Shown one piece after another: positions 1-13,389 of a stretch of 64,000 nt of DNA. Both the position numbers and the translations under genes were made by a program. The notes below the pieces were generated by a model. It was not told the DNA's origin and searched no databases. It saw only the letters and a list, made by a program, of their open reading frames with translations. The stretch is taken from contig JAKOON010000015.1 in assembly GCA_022577435.1 (NCBI GenBank), positions 17,201,830-17,265,829 of the forward strand. Reading direction: 5' to 3'. The DNA is from Embiotoca jacksoni (Eukaryota > Chordata > Actinopteri > Embiotocidae). The stretch's first letter is position 1. Each line of letters begins with the position of its first letter.

Positions 1-3000
1 AGAGAAAAAAAAATGAAACCCATATGTGGTTCATACACAACATGAGGCGCTGAGCAAAGTGCAGTCTGTGCACACAGAGGTTGAGCTCCGAGACCCCGTG
101 TCCACATATTTTTGCTGCTGTAAACTCTCCTGTCATTGTGCTTAGCATGAAGGCAAAATTCAAATTAAACAGGCAGGTGAAAAGCAGCTCTGTGCCGATG
201 AGCGCCGCTGCTTGTTCTGCCAGATTCTTTAACGACCAATTAAATTCACGAACCGTCAAAACTATATGAGACCTGATTGCAGAAAAGAGCACGAAGAACT
301 AAAAGTGCTCCTGTGTGAGAAATGTACTTTGCTTGTTCATTCAGCTTGTGTACACACTAAAGCGTGGATTTCTGGTCCTGAGCTACAGCGTCATCCACGG
401 AGACAAAGGTCCTTCTGCTCGAGAGCTGACTCTTAATTTTCTAGAAGGGTGAGCAGAGGTGCCGTTTAGTTATTCTGTCACTGAGCTTTCCTGTTGCTTG
501 CATACTTCCTATTATCTACTGTATTATGATTTGTTAAAATATGCAAATTTACCAGTGTGTGGTGCATATATATAGAAACACGTGGCAGCCAACTTGGCAG
601 ATATTACAACTTCAAACAGGCGAGGACTCGAAAAAATATCTTTCTTTGGGATGAATGCTTGTCATACATGTTTGATGTTTTCAGCTATAATTTAATTCAA
701 TGCAACATTACAAGTCGAACAAATATAGGGAGTTGGATGGGATTTATACTGTATCTGTGTATGCCTGATTATGTCTGTTCATCTGTTAATATATCAGAAA
801 TGTTTTGAGTGGAGGTTTAAAATAAACTCTCGAAATGTTATTAGAGAAGGGAAGGATACTTTTTTTTAATGTGGGACAAGAGTGTCGATGGGTATGGCCT
901 CCTCACAAAAGCATTAAAAGCATTAAAAAATAGTGCACTTTTGAGTATATTTATACATGCAAATATAACTGCTCTTCCATTTTGCCCTGAATTGGTACAC
1001 TGGCGGAACAAAGTATGAAGACGAGATGAAAGAATTAGCTTGAGTGAAAAATCTGACATGTGGAATCGGCTTATCTTGACAAATGAATAGCATTAATGTA
1101 GGTTCGTTGCTTAGTTCCCTCTACAGTGAATACTTTTAGTTGTACAACGGTTTTTCTTTTACAAGACTTTTAATCGGAAAGTTATAAACTGCTTTAAAGT
1201 AGAAGCACAAAAAACAAGGACATAACGATAAAGGAAAAAACTTGCATTGGCAAGTCCATTAAGGCCCGTGGCTCATTAAGGGAGCGTCAACACCCTCTTT
1301 AGACCCCACTGGGAAAACGAAAGAAGAAAAATATATCTGTATACCAACATAATGAGAGAAAAACATAAACTAATACAAAGTTATTGGTGAAAATGAGTAC
1401 AAAATTTGTTAATGAGAAGATTCAAACTTTGTAATTACATTTCTTGAAATGTTTTTGGGGTCTTTGGTTGAAACTGTTTCGTCACCTTTTTCTCTTTTAA
1501 AGCACTGATTCAAACAGAAAATCAGTACACAGAATTGCAAACTGCCATCGGTCCTATTTATGTGTAATCTTTTTTAACATTTTGCTTTTATTTTGGCAGC
1601 TAGAAGCGAGTGACAGGAAGTGACGTTCAACATAACCTACATCCCTTGGCTGGAAATCGAACCGTGGATGCAGGTATGTGGTATTTTCTTGTAAAACAAG
1701 TATAACAAACTATTTGTGATTATTCTTGATCGGTGAAGGTGAAACAAACGACACTGTAGCTTCGTCATATGCATATAACCTGTATGATTGTCACGATAAA
1801 AACATTTTGGTAGTCGATGCCAACACTACCTAAAAACAAAAAAAATCTCGATATAAATTTCAATATCACGACAAAAATATCAGGCAATAAAGTTAGTGTT
1901 TCAACCTGAGCCTTTTTTTTTATATGAAACCTTACAATGAAAAGTCTCTGCAGCGTCACATGTGCCGGTCATTGATGAGCGGTAGAACACGCGACGCACA
2001 GCCAACGCCGTCGGAGCTGCAGGTCAGTTGCGTCGTTTCCGACTCCAGCAGTAATGATTTCCATCAAGACATACCGAATTGTTAGTTGTGCCTAAAATCA
2101 ATGCGACACATTTCTTTTAATCGGATTTTACAGACTGGGAAAGTGTATTCAATACAGTCAGCATGCAGATTAACACGGCCTTCGTTTCTTGGGCGCTTGG
2201 GTGGTCGATGGAAACTGTTTTCCCACAATGCAGTGCTCAAAGAAAAATGGAAACAAATCATATTAAACTGCTTCAAGAAGGCCTCAGACAACAAAGTGAC
2301 AGGTTTTATTCTGAAATGGAAAAGCTGTCTTGGAGTCAGGGGTTTCTTTTCCTTGTTAGCTGCAGACGGTCTGCTAGTTGGGAGCCGATGGAACGAGCCC
2401 ATATTTCCTTTCAAATACATTTACCTGTCATCTTGGATGTAAACAATGTGACTTTGAGTTCCCCCCTTCCATTAGCTCTATTGCCTCCCATGGCTCTCCG
2501 CGGTGCAATGACTCAAGTATGAGAACTAATCAATAGGCTTCTGGTTTGGGTGAATGAGCTTCAGTGCTTGGGTTTGCACCGTGTTGATCAGCCTGACAAT
2601 GACAGATTATGGTGCTGTATCGGAGAGTAATTAAGATGGGTCTATCGTCGCGCTGATAACTCAAGAGCAAGATGCCCCCGAGGCAGGCAACACCAACCTG
2701 TCAGACAACAGCTCACTTCTGAGTAAACAGGAGCAAAATTTCTTCGGATTCACCTTGAGAGGAGGCTTCGAGTCGATTCTGTAACAATGAGCACTTTTAA
2801 AGACTTTTACCAGCTTATTCCAGAACTAACAAAATCCACTCAGAAGAATCTGTGTAGGTTGCTAATCAACCTGCTTTTGTTTAATACAAACAGAATCCAA
2901 AGAACATCAGCGTGTCGTTTCTGGGGGGTTAAACACCAGTCTGAGGGCTGTGATTTACACCCGATGGTTCCCTTCAGGAAGTGTCTTTCTTCGTTTCAGA

Positions 3001-3587
3001 TCGACAAAGTTGTAATTTTTCTGTCCAGCGCCCACTTTGTTTAAAATAGGTCCTGTTGGTCTTAAAAGGAGGCGCGGTCAGGCACATTGTTGGTGCATGG
3101 ATATCTTGAGGCAGCTGGAAGTGATTGACCAAGAAAAACCTGGTCTTAAGTCAATTATGCAGTATTTTACTTTACTTTTAAGGTCATATTTTTAATGTAG
3201 CGATGTGAAACAGGGACATGCAGCGCACAAACAGGCAAAACATTAAAAGATTAAAATGTAAAAGGTTATTATTGTGAACATAAATCTGCACACAAGCAGA
3301 GAAGCTTTCTTTTGTACTACTTGGGAAATCTGCCAAGTGGTAGGAAATCCACCATGGTGAAAGGGAACTTAGCTTTTAAAGAGACGATTGGTTTGTTCCA
3401 TGTTAGGCCCAAAACATTTCCTATGTTTAGTGAAGAGGCCAAGTTCAACCCCTTTGAAACCATTCACCTGGCTTCCCTATTTCTGGTTTGGTCTTCCTGG
3501 AGTGGAGACTTCCTGGAGCCTCCACTGGTTCGTTGACACTTCCAGTCGGATCTTTGATTGGATTTAACCAACAACATACAGTGAATT

Positions 3588-3760
3588 AGTTAACTGTAGC
3601 CAGGCTAGCCGTTTCTCCTTGTTTCGTGTCTTTATGCTGAGCTAAGCTAACTGGCTCCAGTTACATATTTAGTGTGGACAGATCTCATCCTAAAACTCTG
3701 GGCAAGAGAGCACATGACAACTCTATTTATAATGTTGAACTATTCCTTTGACTCGTTCGT
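3588..3760 (+). repeat. Teleost dispersed repeat (TTTATGCTAAGCTAAGC family), copy 1
   Basis: Contains CTAGCCGTTTCTCC, TCTTTATGCTGAGCTAAGC, CTAACTGGCTCCAG, GGGCAAGAGAGC and GTTGAACTATTCCTTTG in the order known from this common fish repeat. Superfamily not determined. Confidence 0.65.
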
Positions 3761-5929
3761 TTGTGGAGCTGCCATGTAACACTTAGTGTAAGGTGTTAAT
3801 ATACAGTCTTTATGGATGAGAAAGACAAATAATACAAGCTTTTATCAATGTAACACAGAACCGTTAGCACCAGAACATAAAATTAAGGACACAAACATTT
3901 AAAGTGAGTCAGACAGGCTGAAATTAACCGTCAATTCTCTGAGTAGACAAAAAAAACACAGAAAACACAGCAGAGTTTTGATGATTAATTTCTCTAAAAG
4001 GTTTCTACCATGTTCTTGTTAAAGCTCTTCAAATGTGAGGATTTACAGATTTTGTTCTGTTTTTTTATCATTTTAAATGGATTTTTTTAAAAGTGGCTTT
4101 AGATTCTAAATATTTAACTAGACAGTATGAAACAACAGCAACACATCTTAAATTTGGGCCATAAAGAAGTCTCTTATCTTTTTCTGGTCCTTTAGCGTAC
4201 TAAACGTTGTGTCTTTCAGACTTGCTTGTTCTTTCTAGCTGGCATGCCTGACTGTGTGGTTCAAATAAAATTACAAAAAAAACAAAAAGCAAACACAGAA
4301 ACTCTGAAGGACTGGGATACTCTAATATAGTCCCCAAGTCGAGATATACCCTGCTGCGTAAGGGAATAATATTTCATTCAGTCTGCATAAATGCATTCGC
4401 AAACAGAACTCCGATGAGACAGGGAGTGACTGATTCCACTGTGTGGTGTAAAGCAAGAACGGAGTCTTTCATGATATCTCACTGTATATACAAGACATAA
4501 ATCTGGGAAAATGTGTTTCTTTTTTACTCTAACTTCAGAGTTCAGTGTGGCGGCTGCAGATAATTGCCTTTATATTAGTGTAAGATGTATTGATTAGTGC
4601 AGTATTTGCATTCTGCTGGGAAGGAACACTTGTACTTGTACTTTTGGTTTTGTAGAGCGGCGCTGCATTACTTCCCCCTGCTGTGACTCAGGGTACACAG
4701 CGGTTATTTTATCCAGCTGAGATCTGGCCAAACAAGCCCGGAGAGGAGGCAGAGAGGTGATGCTCCTCTCCTGTTGTCTGAGGGTGCAGCAGAGCTCCGG
4801 CACAGAGAAAAAGCTCTTTCGTTTCCGACTTCTGTGGAAGTGAGTGGCCTGCCATCAAACCGCAGAGGACACCTGGTCCAAAGGAGCCGAAGGCACCTCG
4901 ATATCTCTCGATGGGAGCAAACAAAACAAACAAAGTCTCCCCTTTTTTTGAAAGCCAAACACCGCAGCAGAGAACCAGCACCTTTTCCAATCCAATCCAA
5001 GCAGTGGATTAGCGGGAGCTCGATAACTGAATTTATTGATCAGAGGTTCAGTCTTCTCTCACAGAACCAGTGCTTTCTCCTCCAGCTGTTATTCAGTCGT
5101 AATGCTGAGAGTGTCGACCACTCTCAAGGTTCTCTCTATGTTGGACTTCTCTTTAGCCTCGACCGACCAAACAGCCAGCGAAGCTTCTTCGAAATATCAT
5201 TCAACCCTTTCCACTTCTGAGGTCCTGGCACCCAGACCAGCTCGTGCTTGTCATAAAAACACAACCTTGCGGCGTTAAACGCAACTTCTTGCATTTTTGT
5301 GTCAGTTGTCAGGCATTTTTCATGGCTATATCATATATTTTGCCCGTATTTACTCATATGTTTAATTACTTTCGAATATCTTGGTATTCAATTAATACCA
5401 TCTCCACATCAGAGAAAACCAGAAAATGCAGACTTCCATCAAGTTGCAGCCAAATATAGAAAAGAGTAGCGCCGACCGACGTGCTGCACAACAACAGACA
5501 GAAAAAAAACAAATCAGGTGCACTTGTAATAATTAAGCAATTAAATACAAATTAACCAAAAAACAAAAATAACAAAGTTGAAACCAACATTAAGCCAAAA
5601 CAACACGAGGATTTTCATGAGCAGTAATTAACACTCATGAATAACTCTATTAATTCATTAATTTGTTAATAGCATTAAGAATAAATGTGTTTTCCTGGGA
5701 GCGGCTGGTCCTATTAGATTCTCCTCTCCAGCTTTAATCTTAAAATTATCTGCTGATACGGTGGACTGCGGTGAAATTTAGTGAAGGTCAAAACTTGCTA
5801 CAGCTTTAATCCTGGTAATAACACCCAAAAAAAACCACAACAGAAACACAAACCCAAACGTAACGGCAGGAGGCACAACAGGACGGAGGAGATCACGTTA
5901 AGATATTTTTTACATATCTATATAATGGT

Positions 5930-6060
5930 ACAATTCAATTCCATTTGATTTATATAGCGCCAAATCGCAACACGGGTGATTTTAGGGCACTTAGCACGGC
6001 AAAGTCCTTTAAACAGAACTTTACAGCATTACACGAAGGAACCCAACAATTTAACACTTT
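5930..6060 (+). repeat. Teleost interspersed repeat (TTTATATAGCGCC family)
   Basis: CAATTCAATTCCATTTGATT leading to TATATAGCGCCAAATCGC, then AGGGCACTTAGCAC and AGAACTTTACAGC. This string with AATTCAATT runs and a GAACCCAACAATT tail is common in teleost genomes. Confidence 0.6.
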
Positions 6061-7023
6061 CCATGTTGGGTAGGAGGAAAAAGGATTCTGGTTTGTTCAT
6101 TTAGGATGTTGTTGTAGTATGTTAGAAGTTACGGAGGATATCAGCCTCGTGGAGGTCTTCATTTAGGAAGTGCTGCACTTTGAGTGCTCCACCTCGTTAA
6201 TGGCAGCTTGTAATTGCTCCATCACCCATTCTAATGTGAACTCTGTGTCCCTTTCAGAAACAAAATCCTTGCGTTTCCCTTTTCCTTTCTTTTCTTTTTC
6301 TTTTTTTTTCTGTCATTGTGGACCTGATTGTCAGCGTCTGAGCATCGCAGCCAATCCGGTGAGGTCCCCCTCAGATCCGGGGGAACACAGAGAACAATGT
6401 CATATTCATAAGCGGAGACATCAGCTCTCCTCCTCATTACCACGGCACTGTGAATGGAAGCTTCTGTCCCGGCAATCATGAAAGAACCTGTCATCTGTCT
6501 GCTTCTCCTAATTGACTGTTTACTCCATTTCAACACAGACAGACAGACACACATTTTTGATCGTCCTCAGTTTGTCATTCAGTTCGACACGGCGGTACGA
6601 ATCCCCACCATAGAAACGGCTTGAGTTTTTACTTTTTCTTTTATCTTTTTTTTATACATCATCTACATGACTCAAAGTGGCAACATGCCGACAGCAGCAC
6701 TCCTGTAAACCTGGACAAAACAAGCAGACACAGTATTTACTTAAAGGTCCCACTCTGTGGACAAGAACTCTTGTACCCGGCAGCCGCGCTGATATTTTTG
6801 AGGAGAGATTGGACTCTTTCATGAAGTGAAAAGAACATAAAGTCAAGGGTAGACAGAGACGAGGAACTCGTAGACAATCTCCTCTCGCTCTTCTTCTTTC
6901 GCGCCTGTTTGGGGTTGATGTTTGTCCATTACATTAATCTTGTTGGCTTTTTTTATTTTTACGTTACGAGTGTCCTTGTCGTCAATTTAAGTAACATTAC
7001 GTTCACTTCTGTCTCTGCTGCAC

Positions 7024-7026
<3 letters not shown>

Positions 7027-7083
<57 letters not shown>
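7027..7083 (+). repeat. GT microsatellite
   Basis: About 28 uninterrupted GT units in the cadm1-like intron. Confidence 0.97.
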
Positions 7084-7086
<3 letters not shown>

Positions 7087-7351
7087 CGGGGGCCGAGCCC
7101 TGCCCTTCATAAAACGGAGGAGAGAAATTGGCGCGACCGAGTGACAGTAAAAAACGGCAGAGACGCTCACAATGAGCTGAAATTTAACAGGTGCTCATAA
7201 ACTCGGTAAAAAACATAAACACAATATTTTTGGCTGGACCACAACAGCGGGGCCAGACATCTACAGATCTACAGCTCTACGTACAGCTCTGCAGATCTAC
7301 AGCGATGTCTTTCACTGTTTGAGCCAAAGGTGCGATTTCTCTTTCAAATGT

Positions 7352-7927
7352 TGGCAACACTTCACTTATCGGTGAATGAATTATCACGAAGGAAGTTACA
7401 TGAGTTCAAAGTCTTTCATGCGTGAACAACACATTAATTAAAGCATGAACTAAAGTGAGTACATCATCAATGATTATGATTTATTAAACATGATCATGAT
7501 GAATTCTGAAACACAGAGCACATCTAAAATCATCATTAACGAAGCATCATTAGTCATGAGTTCATCATGTTTGAGGCCCCTGACGTGAAGTTTGGTCTTT
7601 ACCATCCAGTAAGTGCGAGAACAATTCATGTGAGCACGAATATTTTTCGATTATTATGATGTCAGAGTTATTATATTTGTGTCTTATTCATAGTAACCTG
7701 CAGGTAAATGGACAGGTGCAAAAATTGGCCCAAAATCTTTTTGCAAAGAATTCCTCATGATCATGTTTAATAAATCGTAATCACTGATGATGCACTCACC
7801 TCAGTTAATGCTTTAATTAATGTGTTGTTCATGCATGAGATCGTAAATAAAGAACCCATGTTACTCCCTGATGATTTCATGAGGTATTCATGCAGGAAGT
7901 AATGCATTCATGATAAATTGTAGCATC
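7352..7927. mobile_element. Foldback MITE with long inverted arms
   Basis: The left arm (about 7377-7506) and right arm (7748-7925) are inverted copies: AACAACACATTAATTAAAGC, GATTATGATTTATTAAACATG and ATGATCATGATGAATTC on the left pair with GAATTCCTCATGATCATG, TTTAATAAATCGTAATC and GCTTTAATTAATGTGTTG on the right. The spacer of about 240 bp (7507-7747) includes CAGTAACCTGCAGGTAAATGG, shared with the copy at 14278. The arms are roughly 85-90% complementary; the left arm lacks about 40 bases. Confidence 0.8.
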
Positions 7928-9556
7928 TGACAATAGTCTGCATGCGATGTGTTTTAGGGGACATCTGTAAATTATAGCTACATAAAATAACTACGCTCCC
8001 CTCTAAACGGCATGAGTCTCCACGTCCACATCACCTGAACCTGTTGGGAACTGTGTGAAAGTCGACAAGTTTGAGCAGATACAGAAAAAAAAAAAAAACG
8101 CAGGCTGGCAACGCCCTCGGAGAAACGAGTGATGACCCGCATCACTCTCCGTGTTTCATCTGCCACAAGTGGTTAAATTCCTTCCGTGCATCAGCTGCCA
8201 ATTCTCTGCCAGCCACTCGCTTTCCAGCAGCAAGATTAGCTGCCACGGTATAAAGTAGTGCCATGCATTATCCGGCAATTAGAGTGAGGCTTATTAAGCA
8301 GGGTTTAATGTAAATTTAATGAGCAATAAATTCACTTCTTTAAATAGAAGAGTATATTATTGTTACAAATGATGTACTGTGATGATCTCACCGTGCAAGG
8401 CGATGAAATACTTCACAAGCGGGAACATATCAAAGGGCCATTAACTGTGGTATTAAATTTATCCTGAAACACTGCACTGTACTGTGATTACTATTTTACG
8501 CAGATAGTAGGAAGAGGAACTCTTCTGTGTGATGCACAAACAGCACTAATGTATTGAGATCAGACAACTAGTCCATTGATCCATTAGTGGTTCCACAGGA
8601 AATTGATCCGCAGCTGTTTTGATATTAACTTTGTTGTTTGGATCATTTTTCAATGATTATATTGAGGTAGCATTTTTATCCACTCAAACGCCATTGTGTT
8701 ACTTTACAATTCTACTTCACTACCTTTGAAGTGCGAATGTCGAGCTTTTCACTCCACTACATTTGTTTGATATTTCTCGTAATTAGTGACTTCTCAAAAT
8801 ATTTTTTTCACACAAAAAAACAAAGGTTCAATTAATAATTGCAATTTTAGAGATGAAACTTCCAAAAAGAAATTAATTATGGCTCCACCTTGAACAACTA
8901 CAACATTAAAACAGGCCAAAACTATTTTTGTTTCTTTTCAGTTTTGTCAAGTCAACTTTTTGTTGCATTGTTTACACACAAGTTCCTGAATACTTCTTCT
9001 CCCGCTGGTCCTGTTCTGTGCTCCCTCCAATGATCATATCTAAAGTAAAACACCCAATAAAAGTAGAAATGTACTTCCCGTAAGCCCCAACATGCACCAA
9101 CTGTCACAGGATAATCAGAAAACACGGGCAGATCCGACACTTGCACCATAACTGAGGGAATAAGAAACTACCACCCTCCTGAGCGCAGAGTGGAGAAACA
9201 CAAATTGAGGGCAGAGCTGCACACTGTGAGCAGATTGCAGCAGTCTTCTGTTTCAAAGCCAACCCCCTCGCCCCCTACCCCCCACCCACCAAAAGCAGCC
9301 GGAGACGAACAACTTCAATCACTCGCAGGGTCACATGCCAACTGGCAACCGAGAGCACCGTAACAACTGCATGCTTCCTTTTGTTTCTCCAAGATCCTGT
9401 CATTCAGCGGCGCCTCGAGGCTTCATGACAGCTCGTATTGATCCACTTCACCATCGCTCAGTCCTGACGAATGACTTTAAACTGGCAATAAGTGGGACTA
9501 TCCACCCTCTGAAATCTGACCGTCTGATGCGCCACAACAGGCTGACCCTTCAGGAT

Positions 9557-9581
9557 GGGGAGGGAGGGAGGGGGAGGGGGG
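9557..9581 (+). other. G-rich tract, potential G-quadruplex
   Basis: Runs of 4, 3, 3, 5 and 6 G separated by single A. This fits the G3+N1-7 pattern strongly. Confidence 0.6.
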
Positions 9582-9895
9582 ACTTTGCTAAACACATTTC
9601 TTTTTGGAAAAGGCAAAGTGTCATCGTTTCATGGCAGGATGCTCAGCCGAGGCAGCCCTTCAGCCTCATCAGTGCCAACTTCCTCTTCTGAGGATCTGTC
9701 CGTCTTCCTTTAATTAACGCTCCTCTCACCTACTGTACAGAGGACGCCTGTTGAAGGAAGGGAACATTCAATTGTTCCTTTCCTCACCAGATGTGGAAAC
9801 AAAAGATCAAATCCTCTGATTGGGGATCATTAACAAAGAAAATCTGAGCGATGTAAAAAAACAAAAGCAGAATGTCAGCTCTTTACGAAGACTCC

Positions 9896-9898
<3 letters not shown>

Positions 9899-9972
<74 letters not shown>
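9899..9972 (+). repeat. CA microsatellite
   Basis: 37 uninterrupted CA units; probably highly variable in length. Confidence 0.97.
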
Positions 9973-9976
<4 letters not shown>

Positions 9977-11458
9977 ATCAGACAAATGAAAACCCTGAGG
10001 TCACATCAGACCACTTCTTGTTTGGGGATTTTAGATGCTGCATCACTTTCCTTGATGTTGCAATCCTGGGGTTTTTTTGGGTTGTTTTTTTTGTGCGTTC
10101 ATGATGCATTATTATTTTATTGGACTTGAGGTTAATTAAATTAATGTGACAAGGAGAAGCTGTAAATGTCAATCAACTGCTATTCAACACAGACCATAAC
10201 AAATTCAATAAGTGAAGGGAAAGCTTTGTAAGCAGTGAACCGCAACAAACACATACGCTGTCTAAAACAAATGCTTTTAAAAAGTGTCAATCTCTTAACA
10301 GGCACACACACATGAGTTTGCAGACCTGTTGATGGGTGAAGCCTCAGTGTGTTACCACTAATGGCAAAAAACCTGAGACAGAAATTACCACCCCCCCACC
10401 CCCATGAGTTGCTTAAGTGGTCTCCAGGTGTCTCTACCTGACATCCCAACTGTTGCTGGCCATTTTAACAACCTGACAACACAACGACATGTCCATCTTG
10501 CCCCTGTGAGGGATTTAAAGTGGCTGCGAGCTGACACATTTTAACAGCCTCACATGCGTCATATTGTCAGCGGGTACGTTTTCCAGAAAAAAACAAAACA
10601 ACTGACGCATGAAACTCTGATGCAACAACGGTGGAATCACGGCGGAAATGATATCTGCCCGGTGGTGGGGGGGGGGGACTGCAATGGTCCTGCACGTTCA
10701 GGCACCCCCTGGTTCATGCAGCTGCAGAAGCCTAACAGCGACGGATAGCAGATTGTATAGGTGTCCAAAGCCTCGGTGACAGTGGGAGAGGAGAAGTGTA
10801 GGACTGCGGACACGAGGGGCTGCAGTTTGTGCAGCCAGAGGACACTGAGCGACACCAGAGCTGCAATGCGTGTTCTTTTTTCTTTTTTTTTTCCTCCAAA
10901 AGCGCACCTGAAGCGCAGACTGGAGAGACGTGAAGATGTGGGGATGAGTTGGGACTGTGAAGGTTTATGCGGTAGAACTGAAGGGTACAAGTGCGCTGGA
11001 GCCGTGGCAATCGGTCTCGGTTTGATCAAATAGAGCCACGTCTCACTAAATAATTGCCTTTTATTTGCCCCTGCAGGTCCAAATACTGTCCGACCACTTC
11101 ACTCGATTCTCACTGGAGATACTTTTATCTCCGGCGGTGCAATTGTGCAGCACTAACATTACTTTTTTATTGCAGTGCTCTGTAGCGTATTGCAGTAAAA
11201 AAGCAGCCTCTCAGTCTGAGCTGAAATCATCCGATAAGTAGCCGAGCAGTTAGCAGAAACACTGAGTATTTTGGAGTCGAAGCAGAATGAGAGCGATGGA
11301 AAGTGATGCTGAGATTTGAAGGGGAAGCTTGTGCGTTCCTAGCGCGCAAAACGCACCACAACTTCTCCCCGGTACTCGCCGGGCTTTCTTTGCTTCGGAA
11401 GCGGCATCACAGGCACACAGACACCCTCACACACACACATACAAAAGGAGAAACTTAC

Positions 11459-11534
11459 CTTGTGGAAGTAACGCCGCTGAAATCACGAAAACACAGAAAG
11501 AAATAGCGAGAGATCCGCTCCCCGTGATCGCCAT
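11459..11534 (-). CDS. cadm1: First coding exon, signal peptide, of a cadm1-like cell adhesion molecule
   Basis: Read on the minus strand, ATG at 11534-11532 opens 25 codons plus one base and runs directly into a perfect donor, CAAG|GTAAGT. The peptide starts MAITGSGSLAIS, has a hydrophobic core (FCVFVISAALL) and ends LPQ-G, a typical secretory signal. In human CADM1, as I recall it, exon 1 ends ..SAAALIPT-G, also in phase 1. The match of SAALLPQ-G to SAAALIPT-G, with the same phase, is the basis for the name. CADM1 is a single-pass Ig-superfamily adhesion protein of synapses and epithelia. The human leader is longer and alanine-rich, so the N-terminal half does not align. The neighbouring ncam1-like exon supports the call, since both human genes are on 11q23. 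Another Ig-domain or secreted protein remains possible. Exon 2 onwards lies left of the window. Confidence 0.55.
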
Positions 11535-11700
11535 GTTGGACACCTGCTTGAGACTGGCGGCGCTAAATCACCTAGAGACGGCCATGGGATGGAAATGTAG
11601 ACACATGAGAGGCGGAGGGAGGGCTTAAGCAGGGAGCCCGGCATCATATTGGGCTGCGTTATGTTGCAACGACAACTCGGCCTATAAAACAGTGCAGGAA
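11535..11700 (-). promoter_or_regulatory. 5' UTR and likely promoter of the cadm1-like gene
   Basis: The sequence immediately upstream of the minus-strand ATG is richer in CpG than its surroundings, and this continues into the exon and proximal intron (about 11330-11600). I see no convincing TATA box in the minus orientation. A short upstream reading frame, six codons including the stop (ATG at 11585, stop at 11568), lies ahead of the main start and could damp translation. The transcription start cannot be placed from sequence alone. Confidence 0.4.
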
Positions 11701-13389
11701 TATTAAAGTGATGCCATAGGACACTTTAAAAAAAATGTATTATCCTCCGCACAGTAATTCCCTGCAGGAATATTGAGGGAATATTACAGTGATTGCATGG
11801 CAAGTGTTATCATGAATTCACCACGAGAACCACACACACTTTATAGGATCATTATAGTAATTTTTATTTTATGGTTATAGTCTGTTAGTTCACGTGGGTG
11901 AGACCAACCTGTACTCAGCTAGCTGCACTCTGGGTTTTATGGCTGAGGGAGGAATAATTCTCAGATAACACGGCATTTAGTTGATGTTTGTTATACAATG
12001 AGGAGCAGACTGTGTGTTCTTGTATGTTTCTGGACACTTTGGAGGCTGCAGATAAAAGATAGGATGTTTTATTTGAACCTAATTGTGGATATATTTCTGT
12101 CACACAGGCTTGTTAATAAAAAAAATGTTTTTAATCGCAAAATAAAAGGAACACGTGTGTTAAAAGGAAACCTGTTTAATCAAAAGGATAATTAACAAAG
12201 TGTCTGCTTCTCAAGCCGTTTTGCTTGATGCCTACTCAAAGAGCGCCCCCTTTCCTTTAAACCGTGTATTACATGTTGTAATTGCAGCTGGGGTGGCATG
12301 CTGCTCAAAAGTACAAAAGAAAAATCACTTCAGGATTCACCATTCCACCATAAAAGTCACACAGTTTGAACAGATTGTTAATAAGTGTGACCGCCGGAAC
12401 TTCCTCTCATTCCCTCACTGTATTCTGTTAGCGCCTAACGTTTGGACTTCATGGATTTGTTCTCACCTGTAAAAAAGGAACATGAGAACAATCTTAAGGG
12501 AAATCGCAGAGCTTACGGAGAGCTGCTGCCATGACAATGTTTTGAATCTCATTTCCCTTTCTGGTTGTGTCAGAACGGCACAAAAGGCTCCTAATTGCAC
12601 AATCTATTCTCTGAGACTGCGTGTCAGTCCTCATTCCATGGATGAGCAGATAGCATTTAGAAGTTGGCTCTAATGCCTCGGCCGTTCCTATCACTACAGC
12701 TTGAATTCCACACATCAAATTTTTATCTCAGATGTTATTATCTGTGGCAGCTTGCCAGTTCTGCCTGCCACTCACACATGACGTCTCCACGAGGTGTTTT
12801 TTTTTTTTCCCTCCCCGCGTTCAGCGCCGGCCCTGGCTTCTTTATTTTTCTGAAGGCGTGTCGGTGGTGACGGGCATCAGATTGTGAGTTCACCTGGAGA
12901 AACATTCAGGTTATAATTTATTTTTTTAAATCATAGTTTCTTATGTCTTTTCTACATTTTAAACTTCTTTTTTTGTAGTAATTCGGAGTACGCCTGATGG
13001 TTCACGTCACTTCCTGTTCACCGCGAGGCCCCCCACACCTTCAACTTTTGTTTTCCCCCTCTCTGTATCTCCCTCTCTCTGTCGCTGTCTCTGTGACTCA
13101 CTCCACTACTGCTTGGCATTTCCTTTTTGCTCCCGAGGATAGATGGGGTTCCTTCTCTCTGAGAAGAGGAGCCCAGCATTTCTGTCTCCCCCAGCTGGAT
13201 GAATAATGGATGCGAATGGATCAGATGACTGAACTGCTTCATCTGGATCCTCTGTAGTAACGGCCTGCCATAGATTCTCCTGTGTTTGTGTGCATGTTAG
13301 TGTGTGTCCTCTGTGTGTTTCAAGCTGTTAAGTAGTTTATTTTGGAGATCTCCCTCCGCACGAGCCAGCCATGCACTGAGTAGTGGCGG

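Larger units (their letters stand above)
1..11458 (-). other. Intron 1 (5' part) of the cadm1-like gene
   Basis: This is the stretch downstream, on the minus strand, of the exon 1 donor at 11453-11458. I saw no further exon with acceptor, protein-like frame and donor. Open frames here (for example 2082-2442 in three frames and 4774-5220) overlap on both strands and match no family I know. Contents are a teleost repeat at 3588-3760, a fish interspersed repeat at 5930-6060, a GT microsatellite at 7027-7083, a foldback MITE at 7352-7927, a G-rich tract at 9557-9581 and a CA microsatellite at 9899-9972. Stretches such as 1-1700, 2500-3580, 3770-5900, 6070-7020 and 8350-9300 hold nothing I can name. 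The intron reading depends on exon 1 being real. Confidence 0.55.

Noticed and set aside
1780..1960. Possible hAT-like fragment (CACGATAAAAACATTTTGG, TCGATGCC)
   Set aside because: Too short and diverged; no termini or target duplication found.
2082..2522. Open frames of 112-119 codons on both strands and in two plus frames
   Set aside because: Simultaneous openness in several overlapping frames, no recognised motif, no splice sites; more likely chance in an intron.
4735..4771. GGAGAGGA / TCCTCTCC 8-bp hairpin
   Set aside because: A short stem of this kind is expected by chance and has no context suggesting a terminator or other function.
4774..5220. 148-codon plus-strand open frame
   Set aside because: Low-complexity, serine/arginine-rich peptide with no domain, overlapped by minus-strand frames; no promoter or splice context.
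10637..11029. 130-codon minus-strand frame close to the cadm1-like exon
   Set aside because: Several frames are open here on both strands and the peptide shows no domain; it lies downstream of the exon 1 donor without convincing splice sites.
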